Both the position numbers and the translations under genes were made by a program. DNA of 64,000 nucleotides from Pseudomonadota bacterium (GTDB lineage Bacteria > Pseudomonadota > Gammaproteobacteria > Burkholderiales > Thiobacillaceae): the NCBI GenBank assembly GCA_021811235.1, contig JAJZPG010000003.1, positions 67,192 to 131,191 on the forward strand. Reading direction: 5' to 3'. Under the pieces are notes generated by a model, which did no database searches, was not told the origin of the DNA, and saw only the letters and a list, made by a program, of their open reading frames with translations. Below, piece by piece: positions 1 through 8,757 of this stretch. Position 1 is the first letter of the stretch; every line of letters begins with the position of its first letter.

Positions 1-97
1 ACTGGGCCGCAAATTGCTGGCCGAATCGGGGCTGGCGATCCTCGCGGCCGAAAGCCTCACCCACGCAGCCAAACTCGCCGTGGAGAAGGCGGCATGA
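1..97 (+). CDS. sucC: succinyl-CoA ligase beta subunit, C-terminal end (partial)
   Basis: Frame reads ...[31 protein letters not shown] with stop overlapping the sucD start (ATGA). Confidence 0.85.
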   Translation, partial: LGRKLLAESGLAILAAESLTHAAKLAVEKAA

Positions 98-969
98 GCA
101 TCCTCGTCAACCAAAACACCAAGGTCATCTGCCAGGGCTTCACCGGCAAGCAGGGCAGCTTCCATTCCGAACAGGCGATCGCCTACGGCACGCGGATGGT
201 CGGCGGCGTGACGCCAGGCAAGGGCGGACAGACGCATCTCGATCTGCCCGTGTTCAACACCGTGCGCGACGCGGTGCGCCAGACCGGCGCCAGCGCGACC
301 ATGATCTACGTGCCGGCCGCGTTCGCCGCCGACTCGATCCTCGAAGCGGCCGACGCCGGCATCGAGGTGATCGTCTGCATCACCGAGGGCATCCCGGTGC
401 TCGACATGCTGAACGTGAAGGCGGCGCTGCGTGCCAACGGCGCGAAGCTGATCGGCCCCAACTGCCCCGGCGTCATCACCTCGGGCGAGTGCAAAATCGG
501 CATCATGCCCGGCGTCATCCACCAGAAAGGCAGGATCGGCATCGTCTCGCGCTCCGGCACGCTGACCTACGAAGCGGTCCACCAGACCACGCAGTTGGGG
601 CTGGGCCAGTCGACCTGCGTCGGCATCGGCGGCGACCCGATCAAGGGGCTGGATTTCATCGATTGTCTCGCGATGTTCGAAGCCGATTCGCAGACCGAGG
701 CGGTGATCCTGGTCGGCGAAATCGGCGGCAGCCGCGAGGAAGAAGCGGCCGAATACATCCGCTCCCACATGAAGAAACCGGTCGCCGCCTACATCGCCGG
801 ACGCACCGCACCCAAGGGCAAGCGCATGGGCCATGCGGGCGCGATCATCGCCGGCGGTGCCGGCACGGCCGACGCCAAGATCCGCGCGCTTGAAGCCGCC
901 GGCGTCGTCGTCGCGCAGAGCCCGGCTGGCCTCGGTGAAGCCGTGCAGCTGGCGCTGGGTGCACGATAG
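94..969 (+). CDS. sucD: succinyl-CoA ligase alpha subunit
   Basis: [45 protein letters not shown]...; typical SucD. Confidence 0.97.
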   Translation: MSILVNQNTKVICQGFTGKQGSFHSEQAIAYGTRMVGGVTPGKGGQTHLDLPVFNTVRDAVRQTGASATMIYVPAAFAADSILEAADAGIEVIVCITEGIPVLDMLNVKAALRANGAKLIGPNCPGVITSGECKIGIMPGVIHQKGRIGIVSRSGTLTYEAVHQTTQLGLGQSTCVGIGGDPIKGLDFIDCLAMFEADSQTEAVILVGEIGGSREEEAAEYIRSHMKKPVAAYIAGRTAPKGKRMGHAGAIIAGGAGTADAKIRALEAAGVVVAQSPAGLGEAVQLALGAR

Positions 970-972
970 AAG

Positions 973-1398
973 ATGAATGATGCGGGTGCGCTTGCTGGAC
1001 GTATGGGCCGAGGTGTTGCGCTGATTCGACTTTTATTACTGGTTCTTGCTGGTCTTATGGCTTGGTGGTTGGGCCAAAGGCAGACGGAATTCGGTGAACT
1101 GTATGCTGAGGCAGTAATAGGAAAACGCCCAGATTTGAAATTGGGATATGTCGATTTTGAAGAGCAGATTGCGCAGGTCGAATTTCAATTGATCAAGGTG
1201 CCCGAAAGTGTGATGACCGAAGCTCGATTTGTCTCTGGGTTGGGCAACGATTTGAAATCCATATTCTGTGCTTTTGTGAGCAAGGGTGAGTTCGGAGAGG
1301 ATCTAAAGGTGCCTTTGCTTAACGTTGGTGTGCGTTACGATTCGGGCTGGGTTCTGAGTCACGCATATTCCGTTAAAACTTGTTCTATCCAGAGTTGA
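973..1398 (+). CDS. hypothetical protein with N-terminal transmembrane segment
   Basis: 141 aa ORF; hydrophobic [20 protein letters not shown]-richer than its neighbours; stop overlaps nadE start (TGATG). Confidence 0.6.
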   Translation: MNDAGALAGRMGRGVALIRLLLLVLAGLMAWWLGQRQTEFGELYAEAVIGKRPDLKLGYVDFEEQIAQVEFQLIKVPESVMTEARFVSGLGNDLKSIFCAFVSKGEFGEDLKVPLLNVGVRYDSGWVLSHAYSVKTCSIQS

Positions 1399-3005
1399 TG
1401 AAACTCGCCATCGCCCAACTCAACCTCACGGTCGGCGACATCGCCGGCAACGCGGCCAAACTGCTGGCCGCGGCGAAGGAGGCACATGCCGCCGGCGCCG
1501 AACTCTTGCTTACCCCCGAAATGTCGATCTGCGGCTACCCGGCCGAGGATCTGGTGCTGCGGCGCGATTTTGCCGTGGCGTGCGCAGCGGCGGTGCAGCA
1601 ACTGGCCGCCGGGGCGCCGGCCGAACTGATGCTCATCGTCGGCTATCCCGAACGCAGCGAAGACGGTTTGTTCAACGCCGCCGCCCTGCTGCGCGGCGGG
1701 AAAATCGAAAAGGTATACCGCAAGCATCACCTTCCGAACCATTCCGTGTTCGACGAGCAGCGCGTGTTCGACAGCGGCGACGCGCCTTGCGTGTTCGCCT
1801 GTGGCGGCGTGAAGTTCGGGATCAACATCTGCGGCGACATCTGGGAACCGGGGCCGGCGACGCGCGCGATGGAAGCCGGCGCCGACTGGCTGCTGGTGCC
1901 GAATGCCTCGCCCTATCACCTCAACAAGGAGCGCGAACGCGTCGCCGTGGCGCGCTCGCGGCAGGTCGAAAGCGGTTTGCCCATCGTCTATGCCAACCTG
2001 GTCGGCGGGCAGGACGAGCTGGTGTTCGACGGTGCGTCGTTCATGTTGAATGCCGACGGCGAGGTGGTGGCGCAGTGCCCGGCCTGGCAGGAGGGCGTGT
2101 TCTACTTCGAGCTCGACCGCGACACCTGCAGCGGCCCGCAGAACACCCTGCCGGACGAGGACGCCGCCGTCTACGACGCACTGGTACTGGCGGTGCGCGA
2201 CTACGTCGGCAAGAACGGATTCAAGGGCGTGCACCTGGGCCTGTCGGGCGGCATCGATTCGGCGCTGACGCTGGCGATCGCCGCCGACGCCATCGGCCCC
2301 GACAAGGTGCACGCGGTGATGATGCCGTCGGACTACACGGCATCGATCAGCGTCGAGGACTCGCGGGACATGGTGAAGCGTCTCGGCGTGCGCTATTCGG
2401 AGATTGCCATCCGGCCGATCTACGAGGCCTTTGTCGGCCAGCTGGCGGGCGAATTCGCCGGCCTGGCCGCCGACACCACCGAAGAAAACCTGCAGGCGCG
2501 CACGCGCGGCACGCTCTTGATGGCGCTGTCCAACAAGTTCGGCACCCTGGTGCTGACCACCGGCAACAAGAGCGAGATGGGAACCGGCTACGCCACGCTT
2601 TACGGCGACATGGCCGGCGGTTTCGCGGTACTGAAGGACGTGGCGAAGACCCGCGTGTACAAGTTGGCGAACTACCGCAACCGCGTGTCCGAGGCGATCC
2701 CGCAGCGCATCATCGACCGCCCGCCGTCGGCCGAACTGCGCCCCGACCAGACCGACCAGGACAGCCTGCCGCCGTATGACATTCTCGATGCCATCCTCGC
2801 AGCCTACGTCGAGCGCGACCTGCCGGCGCGCGACATCGTCGCGCTGGGCTACGACGCCGCCACGGTGAAGAAAGTCATCCGCCTGGTCGACCTCGCCGAA
2901 TACAAACGCCGCCAGGCCCCGCCCGGACCCCGTATCACGCCGCGCAATTTCGGCAAGGACCGCCGCTACCCGATCACCTCGAAATACCGACCCGACCTCG
3001 CCTAG
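1398..3005 (+). CDS. nadE: glutamine-dependent NAD+ synthetase
   Basis: N-terminal nitrilase-like domain ([18 protein letters not shown]) plus synthetase domain (LGLSGGIDSALTLAIA). Start taken at the internal ATG. Confidence 0.95.
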   Translation: MKLAIAQLNLTVGDIAGNAAKLLAAAKEAHAAGAELLLTPEMSICGYPAEDLVLRRDFAVACAAAVQQLAAGAPAELMLIVGYPERSEDGLFNAAALLRGGKIEKVYRKHHLPNHSVFDEQRVFDSGDAPCVFACGGVKFGINICGDIWEPGPATRAMEAGADWLLVPNASPYHLNKERERVAVARSRQVESGLPIVYANLVGGQDELVFDGASFMLNADGEVVAQCPAWQEGVFYFELDRDTCSGPQNTLPDEDAAVYDALVLAVRDYVGKNGFKGVHLGLSGGIDSALTLAIAADAIGPDKVHAVMMPSDYTASISVEDSRDMVKRLGVRYSEIAIRPIYEAFVGQLAGEFAGLAADTTEENLQARTRGTLLMALSNKFGTLVLTTGNKSEMGTGYATLYGDMAGGFAVLKDVAKTRVYKLANYRNRVSEAIPQRIIDRPPSAELRPDQTDQDSLPPYDILDAILAAYVERDLPARDIVALGYDAATVKKVIRLVDLAEYKRRQAPPGPRITPRNFGKDRRYPITSKYRPDLA

Positions 3006-3055
3006 CGACAATGGCTGCCATGACGACATCCGTGCCAGGCGAATTTCCCCCTCCC

Positions 3056-3084
3056 CAATCCTCCCCCGCATGCGGGAGAGGGAG
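3056..3084. repeat. short imperfect palindrome (CCTCCCCCGCATGCGGGAGAGG)
   Basis: Intergenic inverted repeat between nadE and glnB. Confidence 0.5.
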
Positions 3085-3127
3085 AAAACGTAATGCCTTT
3101 ATGCCCGCAAGGGTGCAACCCGATTAA

Positions 3128-3478
<351 letters not shown>

Positions 3479-3773
3479 ATCCGTGCAGCGTGTGCTGCCT
3501 TGACAGCGAATGTCTGCTGACAGCCTCCACGACCGCCCAAGCTGACGGCCGAGGTGTGCCTGTCGGTTCGCTCGGCGTTCGCTTATGAGGGGTTTGAACC
3601 AGCCAGGAAGAGACGTTCAGGTTGAGGGGCGCGACCGTCTCTTATTCGGCCTTTGCAGCCGGTGAGGCTGATAATCAATATGTCCGGTTCTCGGTGTTGA
3701 CCTGACATGTGGTGACATGCTGAGTAATGCTGGCTAGTAGTAGTGAATTCGACCCTGGCCCCTTTGATTCCGC

Positions 3774-3803
3774 TCGGGGTGTCGCTCATCTCGAAAACGT
3801 TAG
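3774..3803. repeat. 30-bp direct repeat, left copy (TCGGGGTGTCGCTCATCTCGAAAACGTTAG)
   Basis: Exact match to 7170-7199; ends in the GTTAG of a cassette junction. Confidence 0.95.
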
Positions 3804-3811
3804 GTTTCTCT

Positions 3812-4495
3812 ATGGGACTCGACTGGAATCCAATCGGTAAATCGCAAGCCGGACACGAAGAAGAGTTTGAAAAGCTCTTCAATCTGCTTGGCGACAATCC
3901 TGTTGCTGGAAGCTTGCTTGGCAAATTCAGACAGCTATTCCATCGCTTTGATCGTGATGAAGCGACTAAGCGTTGGTTTGAAATTCAAATCTCACCCTTC
4001 GTCACGGTCCAGGCACCACAAGTCGGAATCGATCCAAGAGCCGACGAGTGGGCAAAAGCCCGCTACCGAGAAAATCCTCCAGAGGACAAGACCGAAGTCC
4101 AGTTTCTTGAAGAGCTCAAGGGTTACTACGTTGTGGCACTTGCCCCACAATGCGATGGCATACCTTATTACTCAAACGGGTCGGCTGGTTACGTTGAGCT
4201 TTACAGCTTTCGTGCCGAGTTCATAACGAATGACTGTAAAGATATTGTTGGAAAAGAACTGCTTGAAAAGTGCTACCACAGTTGCCTTGCGCCGGGTCTG
4301 GCATCACTTGGCACAGAGTTAAGGGCTTGCGCGAATAATTTCGCATCTAAGCATGACGTATCACATGTTGAATCAGTTCGTGAACTCGATGCACCTGAAG
4401 GTAGCCCAGAGTCAAAGGCACACATTCTTTTCGCTGCTGCCAAATGGTGTGAGTATTGGTCAAGCCGAGGGCATGGACTTGAAGCCTATTTCTAA
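3812..4495 (+). CDS. cassette 1: hypothetical protein
   Basis: ORF begins MGLDWNPIGKSQAGHEEEFEKLF shortly after the GTTAGGT junction and ends just before attC1. Confidence 0.75.
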   Translation: MGLDWNPIGKSQAGHEEEFEKLFNLLGDNPVAGSLLGKFRQLFHRFDRDEATKRWFEIQISPFVTVQAPQVGIDPRADEWAKARYRENPPEDKTEVQFLEELKGYYVVALAPQCDGIPYYSNGSAGYVELYSFRAEFITNDCKDIVGKELLEKCYHSCLAPGLASLGTELRACANNFASKHDVSHVESVRELDAPEGSPESKAHILFAAAKWCEYWSSRGHGLEAYF

Positions 4496-4507
4496 GCCGA
4501 CGGCGAA

Positions 4508-4585
4508 ACCTAACCCTGCGCTCAACACGGACGCCCTACATGCCGCTTCGCGGCATTCCGGGCGCCGGTTAGCTCCACGTTATGC
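4508..4585 (+). repeat. attC1 site
   Basis: ACCTAAC...CGGTTAGCTCCACGTTATGC imperfect palindrome following the cassette 1 ORF. Confidence 0.92.
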
Positions 4586-4609
4586 AGTTTCAACAAACAT
4601 GCCGCAACA

Positions 4610-5005
4610 ATGAATATCCCAATCGACACCATCAACTCTGCCATGACGCTTGCTGGTGGCTTGCTGGCGCTGTCAGCAGCTATTGTTGCAGCGGTCGCAA
4701 CCACACTACCGAAAGATAAAACCGCCGCCGCAATAGCGAGCATTCGCGCCAAAACCATCAGTTTTATTTCGGTTTCATCGGCCATCGCCTCAGCAGTTTC
4801 CATCTCTGTTTTTGACGCTCCACGCTTGGCAATCTTTTTTGTGTTCATTTGCGCCTCCTTAGCATCTGTTCAGTTTTTGCGCGGTCAAGGAAATGCAACG
4901 CGAGCGGAAACATTTATGCTCATCATCCAAATTGCCATTGTTTTGGCATTTGTCTTTTTGTATCTGGGCTCGCGCATCCTTTCTGTGCTTGAGCGGCTTG
5001 CATAA
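4610..5005 (+). CDS. cassette 2: multi-pass membrane protein, unknown function
   Basis: 131 aa with several hydrophobic helices; bounded by attC1 and attC2. Confidence 0.75.
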   Translation: MNIPIDTINSAMTLAGGLLALSAAIVAAVATTLPKDKTAAAIASIRAKTISFISVSSAIASAVSISVFDAPRLAIFFVFICASLASVQFLRGQGNATRAETFMLIIQIAIVLAFVFLYLGSRILSVLERLA

Positions 5006-5077
5006 CATGGCGCTCAACCTCGCTCCCTCCGGTCGCTGGACGGCGCTAAAGCGCCGCCGGTTAGCTCTACGTTAGGG
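5000..5077 (+). repeat. attC2 site
   Basis: GCATAAC...CCGGTTAGCTCTACGTTAGGG. Confidence 0.92.
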
Positions 5078-5083
5078 ATAATC

Positions 5084-5599
5084 ATGATGAAGTTTCTTGC
5101 GGCAATAACTGCTCTCTTGTCCACTAACGCCATGGCTGAATCGCCCATTCAATTTATTGACGCTGCCCGCGAAGGGCTGAGAATCCAAACAAGTTCCCAT
5201 AAAGCAACTTGGCATCTTGGCGAGGAAGAAAATTGGGCAGCCGATCTCGATGCAGGAACAATCACTTTTAAGTTCTCGAATGGCGTTAAAGCCACCGCAC
5301 CAATTCAAGTCATAGGCACCTACAATCTTGCTGACGGCACTTTTTTGTGGGGATGGGATCACCCATCCGTACCCGAAGCTCTGCGTAAACACGCTATTCT
5401 GGCAAGGCAATGGGGTGAGAAGAACAAAGTGGATCACTTTATTTCTCGCAAGGTTCAATGCAGTGAAGAGGAAGCATGGGGCTTTTCTGCGGTAGCAAAC
5501 CGACTTGCAAATGCCAACGGTGTTTACCGAGGCCCAGCTGGTACGGCACTTGTGTTTATGACTTTCGGGGAAATGAAGCTTGAGAAAACCAAGCCCTAA
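5084..5599 (+). CDS. cassette 3: predicted secreted protein, unknown function
   Basis: Signal-peptide-like MMKFLAAITALLSTNAMAES; bounded by attC2 and attC3. Confidence 0.75.
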   Translation: MMKFLAAITALLSTNAMAESPIQFIDAAREGLRIQTSSHKATWHLGEEENWAADLDAGTITFKFSNGVKATAPIQVIGTYNLADGTFLWGWDHPSVPEALRKHAILARQWGEKNKVDHFISRKVQCSEEEAWGFSAVANRLANANGVYRGPAGTALVFMTFGEMKLEKTKP

Positions 5600-5656
5600 C
5601 CCGTCGTTCAAGCGGGACGCCGCGCAAGCGCGGCGCCCCTTAACTTTACGTTAGGT
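5594..5656 (+). repeat. attC3 site
   Basis: CCCTAAC...CCCCTTAACTTTACGTTAGGT. Confidence 0.92.
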
Positions 5657-5666
5657 ACTGTTCCCG

Positions 5667-5978
5667 ATGGAAATCGAAACCGGCCTCTTCTACAACAGCC
5701 TGCTGTGGGGCGCCCCCGTCCTTTGGCTCGTCGTAGCCGCTATTGCTTTTGCTCGTGGCTTGCGTGTTTCGGCTGCTCTCGTGGTCGTGTCAGCTGTCGC
5801 CTCGTTAGCCCAGCCAATCCTATTCTTCGCTGGCTATTCACTCCCCACCGACTGGCAAACCAATCCTGGCCCACTGCTGCCGGCTCAAAGGGTCGCTTGG
5901 GTTGCTGAGTACGTTCTGCCAGTTGTCAGTTTGCTTGGGTTTTTGTTGGGTTACGTCTATGCCATGCGCCGTACCTAA
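5667..5978 (+). CDS. cassette 4: small membrane protein, unknown function
   Basis: 103 aa with about three hydrophobic segments; bounded by attC3 and attC4. Confidence 0.75.
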   Translation: MEIETGLFYNSLLWGAPVLWLVVAAIAFARGLRVSAALVVVSAVASLAQPILFFAGYSLPTDWQTNPGPLLPAQRVAWVAEYVLPVVSLLGFLLGYVYAMRRT

Positions 5979-6054
5979 CATTGCGTTTAAGTTCGCTCCC
6001 TTCGGTCGCTGGGACGCGCCGCAAGCGGCGCGCCCCTTAACTTAAACGTTAGGG
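5973..6054 (+). repeat. attC4 site
   Basis: ACCTAAC...CCCCTTAACTTAAACGTTAGGG. Confidence 0.92.
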
Positions 6055-6120
6055 GTAAAGAGAATATCTCCTCCCCATATCTTGCCGCGAGATAAAACCC
6101 AGATCGCTCACCTTGTAAAC

Positions 6121-6348
6121 ATGCTCAACAAACCCCTTCTCCTTGCTATTGCCGTTCTTGTTATTCTCATCTTTGTTGGGGGCGAGGGTCTTTCGCGTTG
6201 GGCGTTCGCCTTCTTGTGGCTTCTTGTTGCGGGTGTCGTTGTTACAACCTGGCTCCGCATGTTCCAAAACACGAAAAAAGAAACTCAAGAGCTAGAAGCT
6301 GTACGAAAATCATATCGAGAGGGAGACAGTGAACCGCCGCACCCCTAA
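6121..6348 (+). CDS. cassette 5: small membrane protein, unknown function
   Basis: MLNKPLLLAIAVLVILIFVGGEGLSRWAFAFLWLLVAGVVVTTW; begins after attC4 and ends in the R'' box of the interrupted attC5. Confidence 0.65.
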   Translation: MLNKPLLLAIAVLVILIFVGGEGLSRWAFAFLWLLVAGVVVTTWLRMFQNTKKETQELEAVRKSYREGDSEPPHP

Positions 6349-6356
6349 CACTTCAT
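6343..6356 (+). repeat. attC5, 5' end only (interrupted)
   Basis: CCCTAAC matches the reverse complement of this cassette's GTTAGGG junction at 6048; the rest of the attC palindrome is absent and IS-like DNA follows. Confidence 0.75.
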
Positions 6357-7165
6357 ATATGGACTCCCCCCAATAGCAAGAGACCGGATCGATAGTTCTG
6401 GCTGGTTGGAATTGCGTGCAGTCGTATATCCGGCATCTTGAGTGGGTTCTGTGTGACCCGTGCCGACATGGAATCTGCTCACGGCGCGCCAATCGGTACA
6501 AGCGGCAGCTTGGGTGCCGGAAGAGTTACCGGCGTCAGTCCGTGATGATGCAATCGTTTGAGCCATGATGGGCGATCAGTCTCTTCGCAAACGCTGGGTG
6601 GTGATTTTCTTGCTCAAATCGCCACGGCGTACGCCGTGCGGTTCGTCTTCCTGTTCTCCTCCCGGACACTGAGCTTGCCGTAGGGTTCGTGATCCCGCAG
6701 CACCGCATAGCAGATGCGCGCGAGCTTGTTGGCCAGCGCACAGGCGGCCTTGTTGTGGTTGGTCCGGCTCTGCACCCTGAGCGCCCAGTCCTTGAGGCCG
6801 TCAACCTGTCGGCCTGCCTGCTTCGCCACGACGGCCGATCGCAGCACTGCCCGCGCGCCGTGGGTCAGCAGCATCCGCAGATAGCGGTCGCCGCGTTTGG
6901 AGATGCGCCCCAGCCGTCGGGTGCTGCCCGAGGAGAATTCCTTGGGCGTGAGACCGAACCAGCTGGCGAAGTGGCGGGCGTCGCGGTAGTGGCCGACTTC
7001 GCCCGAGGTGGCTGCCACCATGGCGGTGGCGGTCAACAGGCCGATGCCGGGCACGGTCAGCAGTTCCTGGCAGGCCGGGCTTTGTTTGACCAGTGCGGAC
7101 AGTTCCAGCTCAAGGTGGGCGATGCGCTGTTCCAGAAGCCGGATCGCTTCGCTCACGCCTTACGC
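6357..7165 (-). mobile_element. truncated IS110-family (IS1111-group-like) insertion sequence remnant
   Basis: C-terminal half of an IS110-type transposase plus ~255 bp of non-coding sequence running to the attC5 fragment. Exact ends not determined. Confidence 0.75.
6614..7156 (-). pseudogene. IS110-family transposase, N-terminally truncated
   Basis: ...QELLTVPGIGLLTATAMVAATSGEVGHYRDARHFASWFGLTPKEFSSGSTRRLGRISKRGDRYLRMLLTHGARAVLR (Transposase_20-type C-terminal region). The N-terminal DEDD domain is missing. Confidence 0.9.
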
Positions 7166-7169
7166 CCCT

Positions 7170-7199
7170 TCGGGGTGTCGCTCATCTCGAAAACGTTAG
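7170..7199. repeat. 30-bp direct repeat, right copy
   Basis: Exact match to 3774-3803. Confidence 0.95.
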
Positions 7200-7205
7200 C
7201 TGTAA

Positions 7206-7400
7206 TCGGAGACCGTCGAGCAAATCATCTCGTGGGGTGACCTTCTAAAAGTCGAATTGCGTGTTGGGTGCGTGGTAAGTGCGGAATTATTTCGCGAAAC
7301 ACGTAAGCCAGAATACGTTTTACATGTGGATTTTGGCGAAGAAGTAGGCTTGAGGAAGTCGAGCGCTCAGATCACTCACCTCTATCTCAAGCGGGCGTTG
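7206..7400 (+). pseudogene. csaA: CsaA/tRNA-binding-domain protein fragment (start codon missing, C-terminus diverged)
   Basis: Open frame SETVEQIISWGDLLKVELRVGCVVSAELFRETRKPEYVLHVDFGEEVGLRKSSAQITHLY resembles CsaA, followed by unrelated residues. A TAA codon and the repeat precede it. Confidence 0.75.
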
Positions 7401-7567
7401 CGCGGTTGGATTGGCGCCTCCTGTCTCGGCCGTTGCTGCCCGTCGGAATCGGTTTCATTGAATAAAACCAAGCTCCGATTATGCTGATCCAAGAGGGTCG
7501 TTACGCGGGGATCGAATGCGGGTAGCGGGTGGCGGCACGCCGCGTGAACTTGTCTGAGGTCAAATTT

Positions 7568-8752
7568 ATGTCAAACATGATTCTGCTCGGTACGCGCAAG
7601 GGTACCGTCATTTTTGATCGTTCGAATTCCAGCTGGAATCCTCGGCCTATCGCGCATGCGGGCATACCGGTGTGCTACGCGGCGCGCGACCCGCGTAACG
7701 GTACTTTGTGGGCTTCGCTGGATCACGGCCACTGGGGGCCCAAGTTGTCACGTTCGCGCGACGGCGGCACGACGTGGGAGGACGTGCTGTCCTTGAAATA
7801 TCCGGAAGGCGCGCGCTACATCGTCAAGTACCTGCCTGGCCCGGATTTTGACCCGGAGGCGCCCGTGGGACAGCCCGAGTACAAGGACGCGACCGTTTTC
7901 AAGATCTGGAACCTGGCGTTTGGCACCGCCGGGCAGCCCGGCCGGCTGTATGCCGGCACGATCCCCGGCGGCCTGTTCGTCAGCGAGGATGACGGAGACA
8001 GCTGGGCGCTCAACCGGCCACTCTGGAACCATGAAAGCCGGGGCGGCGACCTGTTCGCGGGCGAGGCGACCAGCGAGAACCGGTGGAGCGGTACGCCGGC
8101 CAGCATCGACTATGGTGTGTTCGAGCCCGGCATTCATTCCATCGTCATCGACCCGCGCGATCCGCTGCACATGCACGTCGCGGTGTCGTCGGCCGGCGTG
8201 CTGGAGACCACCGATGGAGGCCAGTCCTGGACGGGGCGCAATCGCGGCATGTTGAACGATTACATGCCGAATCCGGAATCGGAGTGGGGGCACGATCCGC
8301 ATTGCGTGGCCAGATGTCCGGGGCAGCCGACGCATCTCTGGCAGCAGAACCACTGCGGCGTGTTTTATAGCGATGACGGCGCGATGACATGGAAAAAAGT
8401 CAGCCTGCCCGATGCCGGCGTGCATTTCGGCTTCCCCATCGCGGTCGACGCACAGGACGGGCGTACGGCGTGGGTCGTGCCGGCGCGCGCGGACATGGAG
8501 CGCATGGCGATCGGCGGCGGCTTGTTCGTCGCGCGGACCACGGACGGCGGGCAATCGTGGCAATCCTTCCGCAGCGGCCTGCCGCAGGAAAACGCCTATG
8601 ACATCGTGTTGAGGCATGGCCTCGACGTATGCGGCGACAGCCTGTGTTTCGGCAGCACGACAGGCAACGTCTACCTGTCGGAAGACCGCGGCGAAACCTG
8701 GCGATGCCTGGGCTACCACTTTCCGCCGGTGTATTCGGTCCGGTTCGGCTGA
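7568..8752 (+). CDS. BNR/sialidase-like beta-propeller repeat protein
   Basis: MSNMILLGTRKGTVIFDRSNSSW with repeated SxDGGxTW motifs (SRDGGTTWEDV, SEDDGDSWALN, TTDGGQSWTGR, SDDGAMTWKKV, TTDGGQSWQSF, SEDRGETWRCL). Confidence 0.9.
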   Translation: MSNMILLGTRKGTVIFDRSNSSWNPRPIAHAGIPVCYAARDPRNGTLWASLDHGHWGPKLSRSRDGGTTWEDVLSLKYPEGARYIVKYLPGPDFDPEAPVGQPEYKDATVFKIWNLAFGTAGQPGRLYAGTIPGGLFVSEDDGDSWALNRPLWNHESRGGDLFAGEATSENRWSGTPASIDYGVFEPGIHSIVIDPRDPLHMHVAVSSAGVLETTDGGQSWTGRNRGMLNDYMPNPESEWGHDPHCVARCPGQPTHLWQQNHCGVFYSDDGAMTWKKVSLPDAGVHFGFPIAVDAQDGRTAWVVPARADMERMAIGGGLFVARTTDGGQSWQSFRSGLPQENAYDIVLRHGLDVCGDSLCFGSTTGNVYLSEDRGETWRCLGYHFPPVYSVRFG

Positions 8753-8757
8753 GCGAC

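Larger units (their letters stand above)
3799..6356 (+). mobile_element. integron gene-cassette array without integrase in the window (CALIN-like)
   Basis: Successive GTTRRRY junctions at 3799, 4579, 5071, 5650, 6048. Each cassette's attC begins with the exact reverse complement of its own junction: GTTAGGT/ACCTAAC, GTTATGC/GCATAAC, GTTAGGG/CCCTAAC, GTTAGGT/ACCTAAC, GTTAGGG/CCCTAAC. Confidence 0.93.

Noticed and set aside
1359-3071. 570-aa minus-strand ORF
   Set aside because: Antisense to nadE.
6689-7240. 183-aa plus-strand ORF over the IS remnant
   Set aside because: Antisense to the IS110-family transposase fragment.
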